Origin: Pezicula radicicola
Taxonomy: Eukaryota; Ascomycota; Leotiomycetes; Helotiales; Dermateaceae
Length of the DNA stretch: 64,000 bases
Assembly (NCBI GenBank): GCA_003008705.1
Contig: PDUO01000043.1
Coordinates: 35,307 to 99,306, forward strand
Reading direction: 5' to 3'
Part shown: positions 23,963 through 36,019 of the stretch, one piece after another
Layout: every line of letters begins with the position of its first letter
Position numbering within the stretch: the stretch's first letter is position 1
Translations under genes and position numbers: made by a program
Notes under the pieces: generated by a model
What the model saw: only the letters and a program-made list of their open reading frames with translations
What the model was told of the DNA's origin: nothing
Database searches by the model: none

Positions 23963-26434
23963 ATGGCCAACAAAGTCACTGATCAGCTAGCACTAAATAT
24001 ACATGGAATATTACGCATCCTTTATATACCTGAAGTTATAGAAGAAGATCTACCCGAGTTAATATTTCGTCTTGGTCAAGTCAGTAAGTAAGTAGGTTCA
24101 ACTTTCTAAGTACTTACTAAAGCTACAATTGTTCAAAAACATTGTATCGAGAAGAATGGAGAAGCAGGTCTTACATCATATCCCGTTGATTTTATATCTC
24201 CTAGGACTCCTCCCCTCAGCCCCCTATCTATAAGGAACGAAGGACCTCTAGTCCATCGTGCCTCTAAACGTCTAGTATCCTATCCATAGAAAAGATCTTA
24301 CTTTACTATACAGAGGGCAACCAACGGAGGACGCAGATCCAAGAGGCCAAAGCCCCTGGCTCCTAAGCCTAAAGGTAGTAGTACTACTATAAGTAAGTCG
24401 ATCCCTAGTGGGCGCACTATTAAAGATTGTATTAGTAGCGAGTACACCATCGACGACTTCCTGAGTACTAACTCCGTGGTCTTCCCCTCCAAAGAATCTA
24501 CAGCTTCAGAGGCTCTCGCAGAAGACGTATATTACCAGTCCCCTAACGAAATACTATCACAAGCCGACAAAGAATTCATCGACCAAGATAAGGAAGATTG
24601 TATACACGTACTCGATTATAATGATGGAATGGATATTCTAGAGGGATATTTTTCTCAACCAGCTCTCGAGGTAGGATATATAGACAGAGCAGTAGCTCTT
24701 AATACACTACTAAGTACCGAGGACAAGAACAGCCATCAAAATTACTCTTTGAATCAATTCAGTCGCTCCAAGTCCTTACCCGTACTCCGGTTTCCATCAG
24801 ATACTAAGCCTTATACAACTCAGCTTATAAAAGCCTCACAAGCGGACTCTGCCCTCGAGATACATAATACAAATAATAATCTTCCGAGTACAGCTACACA
24901 GACTCCTTTAGCGAAGTATATAATCCTCAATGAGTCAGGCCATCGATTAGAAGATGTAATGAAAGTACTCAACAAGGCTAACAATACTAGTCGTATACCC
25001 AATTCCTATGTTCTAGGTATACTAGACTACTTACATACTACGAGCACCTCCACAGATTACTCAAAGATCTTATCTAGTATCTCCATGAATTATATCAGAT
25101 ACAACCATCAGACAGCAAGGCCGACCCTCGACATTGAGTAGGAAAGACTACAAAACTATAAGAGACATGAGTTAGAATACATTGCCATGGATCAGCAATA
25201 AATGAATATAGCTCTCCTAGCATAGATTATATCAGAAATTAACTTACAATAATACACCAAGCGGTTAAAGAAGACTACAGAGAATACAATTATACATCTA
25301 GATATAAGAGACCTAGTAGAGAAGGAACTACTAGACACTATTTCTGAACCAACTAAGCTAACAGGCGAATTCAGAGAGGAGAGTAATTACAAAAGTATTA
25401 TTAAGCAAATCAAGAAAGAACTAGCTAATGATATAAGAACCCGACAGCGAAACTCGTAGAAAGAAACTTACTTTTAGCCTATGATTAAGCAACGTATAAA
25501 GATGATTAGTCTACTTCCTATTCCCCCAGGCCGAAAAACAGAGATTACACCTCAGGAGAAGATTACAGCTAAGTAGCTTATACTTACAACAGGACACGGT
25601 ATATACAGAGACAGTGTTTTCAAATAGACGTCTTATTAGAAACTCCTATCGGACCTTCGCCACAGGGGAGCGACTACTCTACTTCTCTACCGTTCCAGTG
25701 AATTCAAGATATACTTCTTCCGCTACACTAAGAAACTCGATTTACTACTTTCATGGAATCATATCTTTGATTTCCCTCTCCAACAACTTCGATTAAGGGT
25801 TATAGCTAAGGAAGGAGGTAACTTTTCTGGTAAGTATGATATTGAAGATAAACGGATTTTTGAAAGACTTCGTATTACATAAACAGGCGCCTAGGGAAAT
25901 AATCTTAGTGTTTAGGACCAAGATCAAATAAAGTACGAGAATTTTCTAGCCAACCATAGTATAATAGCTATATCTAGAAAATTAAACAACTATATCCTTT
26001 ATTATAGTATCAAGGGTAAACTTGACTATAATAAGTCTATCTTTATCGGCGTAGTACCTTACGAGGGCGAATCTGGGAAAAGGGTCATTGGTAATAAGGC
26101 TGCCTCGACAAAACTCCTTTCTGTTTCTCCACTGGTCTCCGTTACCCCTGGAGATTTCCTTAGGATATTTTCCGGGAAACTTCGATATATAGATCAGAAG
26201 CCGTCAAGAGCCATCAAAGGTCCTGTTCTAGGCCTTTGGTTAGATAATTCGGAAATATCAGGAAAACTTAATCAAATAAGGGTAGCAAAGCCTAGCGAGA
26301 AGACGAACATCTATCTTATGTAGGAGGGAGTAAACGAAGTAAAAGGAGAGAAGTCCTTCTGTCAATATTTGAGAGTCCTCGTTATAGCCACGAGGGATAT
26401 CTTGCCATTTAACTAGCTTATTCATCCTCCTTGA
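23963..26434 (+). pseudogene. Unrecognised 824-codon gene, broken only by RIP-type stops
   Basis: From ATG 23963 (MANKVTDQLALNIHGIL) to TGA 26432-26434 a single frame stays protein-like, interrupted by about 17 TAA/TAG codons and no frameshift. A clean 221-codon piece is at 24476-25141. The N-terminal third is Ser/Thr/Pro-rich and looks disordered. The middle is charged and helical (about 25145-25500). The C-terminal third (25600-26430) looks folded, with segments such as IYFFRYTKKLDLLLSWNHIF, FIGVVPYEGESGKRVIG, VSVTPGDFLRIFSGKLRY and GPVLGLWLDNSE. I recognise no domain. The gene sits on the same strand 545 bp before the patatin NLR. The TAA codons at 24089 and 24107 could suggest an intron, but read-through gives a better protein. 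It was probably a host or accessory gene; function unknown. Confidence 0.72.
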
Positions 26435-26979
26435 CTTGATTGGAGGGCTAGGAAGCTCCGAAATGGATGATAGAAGCAAGTGGTGATAGCAACTAGTTGA
26501 TTAGATGGACAGTAATAGAATCAATTATTATATACTTGAAAATCAATAATAGCTTATTATTGTGGAATTTCTTGGTGTTCTTACAGTACTTTAATATATA
26601 TATATCCGTATTCTTGTACTCATAGATCGTGGCTTGGTCTGTTTCTAGCCACAGCTCAGGCCAAGCGATAACCTCGGAACAGGAAAAAATTGAAGCCGAT
26701 AGATCGACGTCCCCACTCGCGGATAATCAGCGTCTCCACCTGGAACCTTGCCAAGAACGTTGAAGGTTAAGCTAGGGGTCGTCCCACCAGTAAGCATTCC
26801 CTTGACAGCGGGGCAGACTTTTAGTACCTTGGCAAGGATTTTATTTAACGAAGTAAGGCCTCATCGACCTCAGCTGCGCCGTCAGCTGGCCCGTGGGCGC
26901 TTACGATTCAGCCGAAAGTCTTATCTTTATACTTCACCCCATCTCAAGAGCAAGGACAATCCCATTTATCAATCAAGCC
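26435..26979. other. Intergenic region upstream of the patatin NLR
   Basis: The region has largely normal base composition. It holds a 10-bp inverted repeat (CCTTGCCAAG at 26746-26755 and CTTGGCAAGG at 26828-26837). A 93-codon open frame (26748-27029) overlaps the NLR start, and its last codons may be the NLR N-terminus in a shifted frame. Promoter elements are expected here, but no specific site can be named. Confidence 0.5.
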
Positions 26980-27206
26980 ATGGAGTAAGTAACGATCAAC
27001 TAGTACAGCGGAGAGCCAAACCCACTTAACAATACAGGGCTGTATCTACTATCTCTCGATAGTGGCGGTATACGAGGTCTCTCAATACTCTACATCTTGA
27101 AGAGTATCATGGATCAACTGAACCTCGAACGAAAGACATCTACCAATCTTCCACCGGTAAAGCTATACAAGGTCTTTGACCTCATCGGGGGTACCAGCAC
27201 TGGCGG

Positions 27207-27428
27207 GTAAGTAATACACCTTACTGTAGTAAGGCAGAGGAGTGAATATTTACGACGAAGACAGGCGTTGTTGTTGGCAAAGCCGCGTCGAAACAACTCT
27301 ATCGCATTAAGCACTATACTCTTCCAGCGAAGAGTCCCTGCGAGTGAACAGTACGGGCGAGAACATTAAATCAAGTCGAGATGAGCTTGGATATTTTCTC
27401 ATGAGCGTTGACTAACATTCCATAAAAG
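27207..27428 (+). other. Spliceosomal intron in the patatin domain
   Basis: Donor GTAAGT at 27207, branch-like GACTAAC near 27408 and acceptor AAAG ending at 27428. Removing the 222 bases joins GGTSTGG directly to LIVIILSRLEIDVD with the phase preserved, which fits the sequence expected after the patatin nucleophile elbow. Confidence 0.8.
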
Positions 27429-28392
27429 ACTAATAGTTATTATACTTAGCCGACTCGAAATAGACGTTGATCAGTGTATCCTCGCCTATAGTAGTCTCGC
27501 AGAAGCTATATTCGGTAAAAAATTGAGCCGCTTGCTATTTAATATAAAGAGTAACATGAAGGTACAATTCAACTCTGCTAAACTCGAGAAGGCGATCCGA
27601 AAGACGATAAAGGACAATGGTATATCTGAGACAGAGTTACTTAATGACGGGACTGAGTAGGGATATAGAATATAAGTTTCACGATGGTACGAGAAAATAT
27701 AGTTCTAATGATATTAGCTTTGTTTATACTATCGATTATGATACAAAAAACATCGTCTATCTCCGAAGCTATACCTTACCCGATGAGTCGAATATTCCTG
27801 CTACTATATACCAAGCTATACTTATAACATCCGTTGCTATAATATTCTTTAAGCCCGTCAGTATCGGGAATCGGACATTCGCCGATGGTGGGCTAGGTAT
27901 AAACAATCTGGTTGACGAAGTGGAGGGAGAAGTAGTAAATATCTAGTACTCGGAGTCTAGAGACTTGAAGCCTCTAGTTAAGTATTTCCTTTCAATTAGG
28001 ACAGGGAACCCCGGGATCAAGGTATTCGAAGATAGCATCTTTAAGTTTCTTGGCCAGACCATGGTAAATATTATAACTAAGACAGAGGAGACGGAGAAGA
28101 AATTCATAGCTAGGTAGAGGAAGTATTTCGATGAAAACCAGTACTTCCGTTTTAATATCGATCAAGGTCTATAGACCATTGGGCTTGACGAGTACAAGAA
28201 GAAGGGTACAATAGAGTCGGCAACAGAACGGTATCTAGTTAACCAAGCTCAGAAAAATCGTGTCCGAGATTGTATCCAGAACTTAAGACTGAAACAGAGT
28301 ATATATATTGAGAACTTTTCATAGTATTTCAAAGAAATATCGGGCTAATATCTATAGATAAAACTAACACTTCCTTTACTACCCTTGTAAAT

Positions 28393-28440
28393 GTAAGTTT
28401 AATATTATCCCATCAACTAATCTCTACTTAACTTGTTTAG
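28393..28440 (+). other. Probable 48-bp intron between patatin and NB-ARC
   Basis: Donor GTAAGT at 28393, branch-like ACTTAAC near 28427 and acceptor TTTAG at 28440. It lies in the linker between the phospholipase and NTPase domains, where the flanking protein is too degraded to confirm the join. A second intron may lie near 28480-28520. Confidence 0.5.
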
Positions 28441-29811
28441 GAATATAATGTTCTCAGTATTCGACAACAAGTAGGTACGGTGTCCTTAATATAATCTTAC
28501 TAATACTAATTCCTATAAAGTCATACATAAAGCCTACTGGATCATGCTATTCGAGAAAAATCCCTGCTTTACTGGCCGTGAATCCGAGTTTACTCAACTC
28601 GAGGGAAAGGTCTTTACAGAGAACCAAACTACAAGGATCGTAATAGCCGGGCTTGGGGGTGTAGGTAAGATACAGCTACTAATCGAGCTAGTCTACAAGA
28701 CAAGGGAAAAATACAAAAACTACTCCGTCATCTAGCTACCCGCGATCAATATAGAGAGTCTTACAAAGGTGTACTATGAAGTTACCTAACAACTCAAGAT
28801 ACCTGGGTAGAAAGAGAACAGGGTTGATTTTATACAACTTATATAAAACTACCTAAGTAAGGTAAGTATAGGCTAGTAGCTTCTAGTATTTAACAACGCT
28901 AACAACATCAATATATAGATCAATACCCCTGGATCTAAGTAGAAATCTAGCTATTTAATCAATTACCTTCTAGTGAGTAACTAAGGATATATTACTTTTA
29001 TAATATATAATAAGAAGTTAGTTTATAAACTAGTATAACGAAAAGAAAATATAATTAAAGTTCTAGATATAAATAAAGAAACTACTCTATAGTTACTATA
29101 GAAGTATCTTCCTAACTAGGACCTTATTAAATATAAGTTAGATATAAAAGTACTACTTATATAACTTATATATCTCCCTCTAGCTATTATTTAGGTAGTA
29201 GTATATATTAATAAGAATAGTATAGTACTTATAGACTATCTTTCTCTTCTAGTAGAGTAAGAAGAAGACGTTATCAAGCTCCTTAGCGAGGAATTTAAGG
29301 ATAAAAGGAGATATTAGAATATTAAGAATCTAGTAACTATAATATTCCTAATCTCCTTCGAATAGATTTAGTACCAAGACTCTCTAGTAGCCAAGTATTT
29401 ATTATTTATAGCTTATATAGACCTAAAGAACGTACTACTATTATTACTTCCTCTGGGACCTTTATAGAATAAGGAAATAGTTATAATAGGGATACTAGAT
29501 ATCTACTCTTTTATTACTAGATGATCGATAGACCTAGCTCTCGATATACATTAGCTAGTATATCTTATAATACGGAATTAGCTCCGGAAAGAAGAGTTAC
29601 TTACTTAGTAGACTAAAAGGGTAGTTATATAATTAGAGGAAGTATTCCTAGATAATAACTACTAGAATAGAAGCCTCTAGAGAAGGTACTTAATATATAT
29701 ATATTATATTCTAGAATCTAGTCTCATTGATAAGTTTAAAGGAAATAGGATTAATCTAGTAGTAAAGGTTAAAATATACCTTTAGAGTAATAGATACTAG
29801 AAGGAGGCCGA

Positions 29812-31890
29812 AGAGCTATTTATATAGGTAATAGAGACGAGGAAGAGGGTATTAGAGTAGGAATATCTAGATATAGTAATTAGTATAGGTAACTTAGCTT
29901 TAATATACTAGAATTAGAGACGCTGGAAGGAGGCCGAAGAGCTAGAGGTATAGGTAATAGAGATAATAAAAAGGGTATTAGGGTAGGAATATCTAGATAT
30001 ATTAACTAGTATAGTTAACTTAGCTTCGATATACTTAAATCAAGGATACTAGAAGGAGGCTAAAGAGCTAGAGGTATAGGTAATAGAAACAAGGAAAAGG
30101 GTATTAGGGTAGGAATATCTAGATATAGTAATTAGTATAGATAACTTAGCTTTAATATACTAGAATCAGGGATACTAGAAGGAGACTAAAGAGTTATTTA
30201 TATAGGTAATAGAGATAATAAAGAGGGTATTAGGGTAGGAATATCCTTCTATATTAATTAGTATAGTTAACTTAGCTTTAATATACTAGAATTAGAGATA
30301 CTAGAAGGAGGCTAAAGAGCTAGAGGTATAAATAATAGAGATAAGAAAGAGGGTATTAGAGTAGGAATATCTAAATATAGTAATTAGTATAAGTAACTTA
30401 GTTTTAATATACTAGGATTAAGAATACTAGAAGAAGACTAAAGAGTTATTTATATAGATAATAGAGATAATAAAAAGGGTATTAGAGTAGGAATATCCTT
30501 CTATACTAACTAGTATAACTAACTTAGCTTTAATATACTAGAATCAAGGATACTAGAAGAAGGTTAAAGAGCTAGAGGTATAGATAATAAAGATAATAAA
30601 GAGAGTATTAGAGTAGGAATATCCTTCTATACTAACTAGTATAACTAACTTAATTTTAATATACTAGAATTAGAGATACTAGAAGGAGACCGAAGAGATA
30701 GAGGTATAAGAGATAAAGATAATAAAGAGGGTATTAGGGTAGGAATATCTAGATATACTAACTAGTATAGTTAACTTAACTTTAATATACTAGAATTAGA
30801 GATACTAGAAGAAGATTAAAGAGCTATTTATATAGGTAATAGAGATAATAAAGAGAGTATTAGAATAGGAATATCTAGATATACTAACTAGTATAACTAA
30901 CTTAGCTTCGATATACTTAAATTAGGGATACTAGAAGAAGATTAAAGAATTAAAGATATAAGTAATAGAAATAAAAAAGAGGGTATTAGAGTAGGAATAT
31001 CTATATATAGTAATTAGTATAGATAACTTAGTTTTAATATACTAGAATTAGAGATATTAAAAGGAGACTAAAGAGTTAGAGGTATAGATAATAAAAATAA
31101 GAAAGAGGGTATTAGAGTAAGAATATCTAAATATACTAACTAGTATAGTTAACTTAGCTTTAATATACTTAAATCAAGGATACTAGAAGGAGACTAAAGA
31201 GCTAGAGGTATAGATAATAGAAATAAGAAAGAGAGTACTAGGATAGGAATATCTAGATATAGTAATTAGTATAGATAACTTAGCTTCGATATACTAGAAT
31301 CAGAGATACTAGAAGGAGGCCGAAGAGCTAGAGGTATAGGTAATAGAGATAATAAAGAGAGTATTAGAGTAGGAATATCCTTCTATACTAACTAGTATAG
31401 TTAACTTAGTTTTAATATACTAGAATTAGGGATACTAGAAGGAGACTAAAGAGCTAAAGGTATAAGTAATAGAAATAAGGAAGAGAGTATTAGAATAAGA
31501 ATATCTAAATATAGTAATTAGTATAGATAACTTAGTTTTAATATACTAGAATTAGAGATACTAGAAGGAGACTAAAGAGTTAGAGGTATAAATAATAGAA
31601 ATAAAAAAAAAGGTATTAAGATAGGAATATTTAGATATACTAACTAGTATAGTTAACTTAGCTTTAATATACTTGAATTAGAGATACTAGAAAGAGACTA
31701 AAGAGCTAGAGGTATAGATAATAAAAACAAGAAAGAGGGTACTAGAGTAGGAATATCTAGATATAGTAATTAGTATAGATAACTTAGCTTTAATATACTA
31801 GAATCAAGGATACTAGAAGGAGACTAAAGAGCTAGAGGTATAGATAATAGAAATAAGAAAGAGGGTATTAGAGTAGGAATATTTAGATAT
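29812..31890 (+). repeat. Tandem 126-bp TPR array (about 17 units) of the patatin NLR
   Basis: About 17 head-to-tail units of 126 bp each encode a 42-residue TPR of the kinesin-light-chain type. A typical unit reads ELEVQVIETRKRVLGQEY then LDI..SI.NLA.IY.NQ, with TAG codons at former Gln and Trp positions. Units mostly alternate between two types, one with DIVIS and one with ILTS, so the real repeat is partly a 252-bp dimer. Such superhelical arrays form the ligand-sensing end of fungal NLRs. Every unit carries RIP-type stops. Confidence 0.92.
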
Positions 31891-32060
31891 ACTAACTAGT
31901 ATAATAAACCTTACTTTTATATAGAATAGATATAACTAATATATAGAAGCCTTTAAGCTAATAGAGAAGTATATACTACTATAGATCTAGATATTAGATA
32001 TTAATTATTCTAATACCTTGTCTTCTTCTATAATATTTCTTAGATAATAGATAAATAAAT

Positions 32061-35000
32061 TATAACTTAGTACTTTAACTAATAAAAATCTAGGACCTAA
32101 GAATATAGTTAGTTAGAAGTAATATAAAGTATTTCTACTTAGTATTTTAATTAAATAATCCTATCTATTAAATTAATTAGTTTATAAAGGTTTAATTCTT
32201 TAAGCTTATTATTAAAGAAGTTAAATATATTCTAAGATATTATATTACTATTTAGAAATATTAATTAGAACCTTGTTTATTTATTACCCTTTAAGAAAAA
32301 AAGTAACTTATTAAATATAATTATATATTAAGAAAGAATAAATATATATTATAGTATATAATTCTTTTTATTCTTAGTTTAAATTATATTATATATATAG
32401 TTTAAATAGTTTTAAAGAATTAAAGATTTATTTACTAGATTACTCTTTAAAAACCTACTTTAATATAGGAGTAAAAGATATCTAACTTTAATAGACCTAG
32501 GATTATATTTACTTTAATATAAGAGGAATAGAATTAAATCCTTTAGAGAGATAAGATTATAATATAATTTAGAAAGTATAAGAAAATAAAACCTTCTTAT
32601 AGGTTAAGTAAACTCTTATATTCTAATTATCTTAATAAAAGGAGGTAAAGGGTCTAGTATCTTTTCTATAAGAAGGATTAAAGTATATATTATCTCTCTC
32701 TATATTCTATAATTAGAATACTAGATAAAGGCTATTAGTTTATATTTAAACCCTATCGAAATTCTACTAGATTAGATAAGGAACTATATACTATAGTACC
32801 TTTATACTATAGCCCCGAAACTCAGAGATAGACCGATAGTTATAATAGAGTAAGAGGGAATAGTAGAAGTAGCTTTCGACGCCGTTAACAGGACGACTAA
32901 TAGTATAACTATAACTACGGTATTCTCTTACTATAAACTAAATCCTTATAGAGAAATAGTTAAAGAACAATAGTATACTAATAATAACTTTATATATTCA
33001 CGAGGGAGAGACTTAAGACCCTAAATAATAGATTCGTCTTAGTATAGTAGGTTTCTCTCTATATAGGGATAGATATTAAATAAGTAGTTATAGTTATAGA
33101 GTTTAACTATTTATCCTCTATAGTTATATCTTCCTTAAAGGTTAATTTCACCTATAGCTTTTATTAGAAAGTTATAACTTTAGAAATAGATATTTCTTAT
33201 ATACTAGTCTTATAGTATATATAAGTATTTTTATATATCTTTAGAGATTATTTAAAGAGTTAAACTAGATTATTTCCTAACTTTCTTATCCTCTTTCCCT
33301 ATCTTTAATGTTTAGTTTTAGATATTATATAGATAATATATTAAATATTTAAAGGGCTTAATAGATATTAATACTTATTAGTATTAGTAAGAATAATTTA
33401 ATAATTATTCTAAGAGGATTTTAATAATATTATTTAAATTTATATAATATAAAGATACTTTATAGAAATATAACCTAAGGCTATTATACTATTTACTTTA
33501 TAATTAGAGTAGTAATCTATAACCTTAGACTAAAAATACTAATAATTAAATAACTAACTAGAATTACTCTAATAATAACTAAGTATAACTAATATAAACT
33601 TAAAAGAGTATATAAAAAAGGATATTATAATTAAAGTCTATTATAATATCTAATCCTAGTTATTCTTTTCTAATCTTTAAACTTTAAAAATCCTCTATTA
33701 ACTATAACTACTTTATTATTATAAAGGTATAATTTTTCTTATATAACTTTATTAGATTAACTAGTACTTAACTAGTTCTAAATACTAGAGTCTATAATTC
33801 TATATTATTAAATACTCTAGTTTACTTCCTTATTCTAGGATTTAGAATAGTTAATAAACTCTATCTAATAAAGACTTTCTTATTAATTAATTATTAACCC
33901 TCTTCTTTTTATCTATTAATAAAAAAGAGGAAGCTAGACTAGTTATATAGATTAATTTAGATAAGTAGTTAAGTAATTTATAACTCTATTACTCCCTTAA
34001 AGAGTAATTTTTCTAATTAAGTTATATAAAATACTTTATAAATAAAGTACTATTAAGATAAAGTACTTTATAAGTAGAATTAATTATATTTATTATCTTC
34101 CTAGTCTTATCTATAGATTACTTTCCTTTGAATATTAATATAATAGACTATAAAGGAATATATAAAAGTTAAGTTTATAAATTATAAATATCTTTAAAAG
34201 TTACTATTTATAATCTAGGTTCTAAGGGTACTTTCTTCTATACTAGTTTAACTCTATATCTCGGAATAATTAACTCTCTTTCTAATTTAAATATTATAGA
34301 ATTATTATTAGTATTAACTCTATTATTAATAATAATATAAAAGAATTATAAGATAAATTTAAACTTACTAATTTATCCCTATATTCTAGCCCTTCCTAGT
34401 AATTTTAGATATATACTTATATTTTATTTTAACTTAATATTTACTAGATATAAATAAGCTCTATATATTAATCCTAGTGTCTCTTCTAAAGTTATATTAT
34501 AATTAGAAACTAAAGAAGAAAGAAAATAATACTTTAATATATCTTAATTCCTAAGAGTTTAGTAACTATAGACTAGCTCTATATTTTTAGATACCTCCTT
34601 AATAGAATATTACTCTAGGTATAAGATTATATAAAATAAGATAAGAATAGGAGTTAGGAATAGAAGATAAGAATTAAATCTTTAACCTAAGATACTATTT
34701 ACCCTTACTATATAAATAGTAGAACTAGAGCCTTCTATAGTTAATTTTAAATATATTATTACTTATACTTTTAGTATTCCTATTATAATATATATATCTT
34801 TTAATTAAAATAGTTATTAAATAGAAGAAGAGATAAGGAAATAGAGATAGATAAAGGTATCTTAATATTATTAACTTAAATTATAAGACTAATTAATTAA
34901 TTAAAGATAAGTATTAAGATTAGAAATAATAAAGAATTATCTATTGAATATTTATTATAATTTCTACTATTTATACTATAGTAGATATATAAATCCTCTA

Positions 35001-36019
35001 AAGACTAAAATCTTAGTTAACTATTCTATCTATTTAATATTAACCTTTTACTACTAATAACTAAATAGAGAATACTTAGAAATATTAGAAGTAGATAGAT
35101 ATTAGTATAAAGGATTTTCTTTACCTCTTATAGTATTTTAATTAAATATACTATTTTAGTTATTAAAAGGAACTTAACTAGTTTAGAGTTAAGAGACTAG
35201 TAATAAATATTATAAATCTATATATTATTATTATATTTAGCTTCCTTATATATAAGCTCTATTATTATATATCTAACTATTATAATATTCTAAGTAAAGC
35301 TTTAATTTTAGTTAACTTTATTATAGTATTCTTAGTTAATTATTCTATATTAGTAGATAATAATAATAATATAATTATAATTTATCTATTTTAATAAATC
35401 TCTTATTACTAATAAGTATATTTTTATATATTAATAAACTATACTCTAAGCTTATTAAACTAAGATATTCTAAGTTATCTAGAATCTAGGTTCTATATTA
35501 AATATATACTAGATATCTAGAGGTAGACTTACTTATCTAAGAATAATTATAAGTTTAAATTCATTTAGATAAAGACTAACTAGAGTAAATTAAAAAAGAG
35601 TAATAAGTAATATCTCTTTATTATTAATTTTATACTTTATAATAGTATAGTAAGACTTATTAAAGCTAAAGTAATCTAGTAATATAATAAAATTCTTATA
35701 TTAAATTCTTTATAGTATATTAAATTTCTACTCTATACCTAGATCTAAGAATTTCCTTATAGTAATAAGATACTTATCCTTTTAATTAGTAATAGTAACT
35801 AGATTATTAAATACTAGACTAAAGTACTTTTTAAGACTTTCCTATAGTAACTTATACTTTATTATTATATAACTAACTACTCTAGCCCTAGACTCAACTA
35901 CTTATAGTATATAAAGCTCTTTAAAACTAGATCTAGTATTCTCTCTACCTCTGTCTTATACTACTTACCGTGTCTTAAGTAGTAGTTTACTATTATAACT
36001 TATAGAGTACCTCTTCCTT
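32061..36019. other. AT-rich RIP-mutated stretch, no gene recognised
   Basis: The sequence is almost entirely TA-rich. A less-mutated patch around 32740-33030 keeps CCGAAACTCAGAGATAG-like words and may be the edge of an element. No frame on either strand gave a recognisable domain, and no terminal repeats were found. Confidence 0.45.

Larger units (their letters stand above)
26980..32060 (+). pseudogene. Patatin-like phospholipase / NB-ARC / TPR fungal NLR, RIP-inactivated
   Basis: This is a STAND-type receptor. The N-terminal patatin (PNPLA) domain would cleave lipids once the central NTPase oligomerises; related fungal proteins act in non-self recognition. Patatin features: SLDSGGIRGLSILYIL near 27040-27080 (oxyanion loop, one Gly now Ser), GGTSTGG (nucleophile elbow) at 27190-27207, and FADGGLGINN (catalytic Asp) near 27880-27910. 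NB-ARC: CFTGRESEFTQLEGK near 28565, P-loop GLGGVGKIQLL near 28650-28680, and a degraded NB-ARC and linker to about 29750. Then about 17 TPR units of 42 residues, closing with a C-terminal cap (LLQIQILDINYSNTLSSS near 31975-32030). At least one intron is intact. The patatin part has few stops; the TPR part is full of them. The start is uncertain because two frames overlap at 26980-27030. Confidence 0.9.

Noticed and set aside
24080..24121. Intron with GTAAGT donor in the unknown gene at 23963
   Set aside because: A donor-like and a branch-like word exist, but the frame reads through with only two Gln-type stops and no phase change, so an intron is not needed.
26748..27029. Separate 93-codon gene before the patatin NLR
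   Set aside because: It has no recognisable domain and overlaps the NLR start; its last codons look like NLR N-terminus in another frame.
29812..31890. CRISPR-like array or satellite
   Set aside because: The 126-bp period is a coding TPR unit in frame with an upstream NB-ARC, with no spacers.
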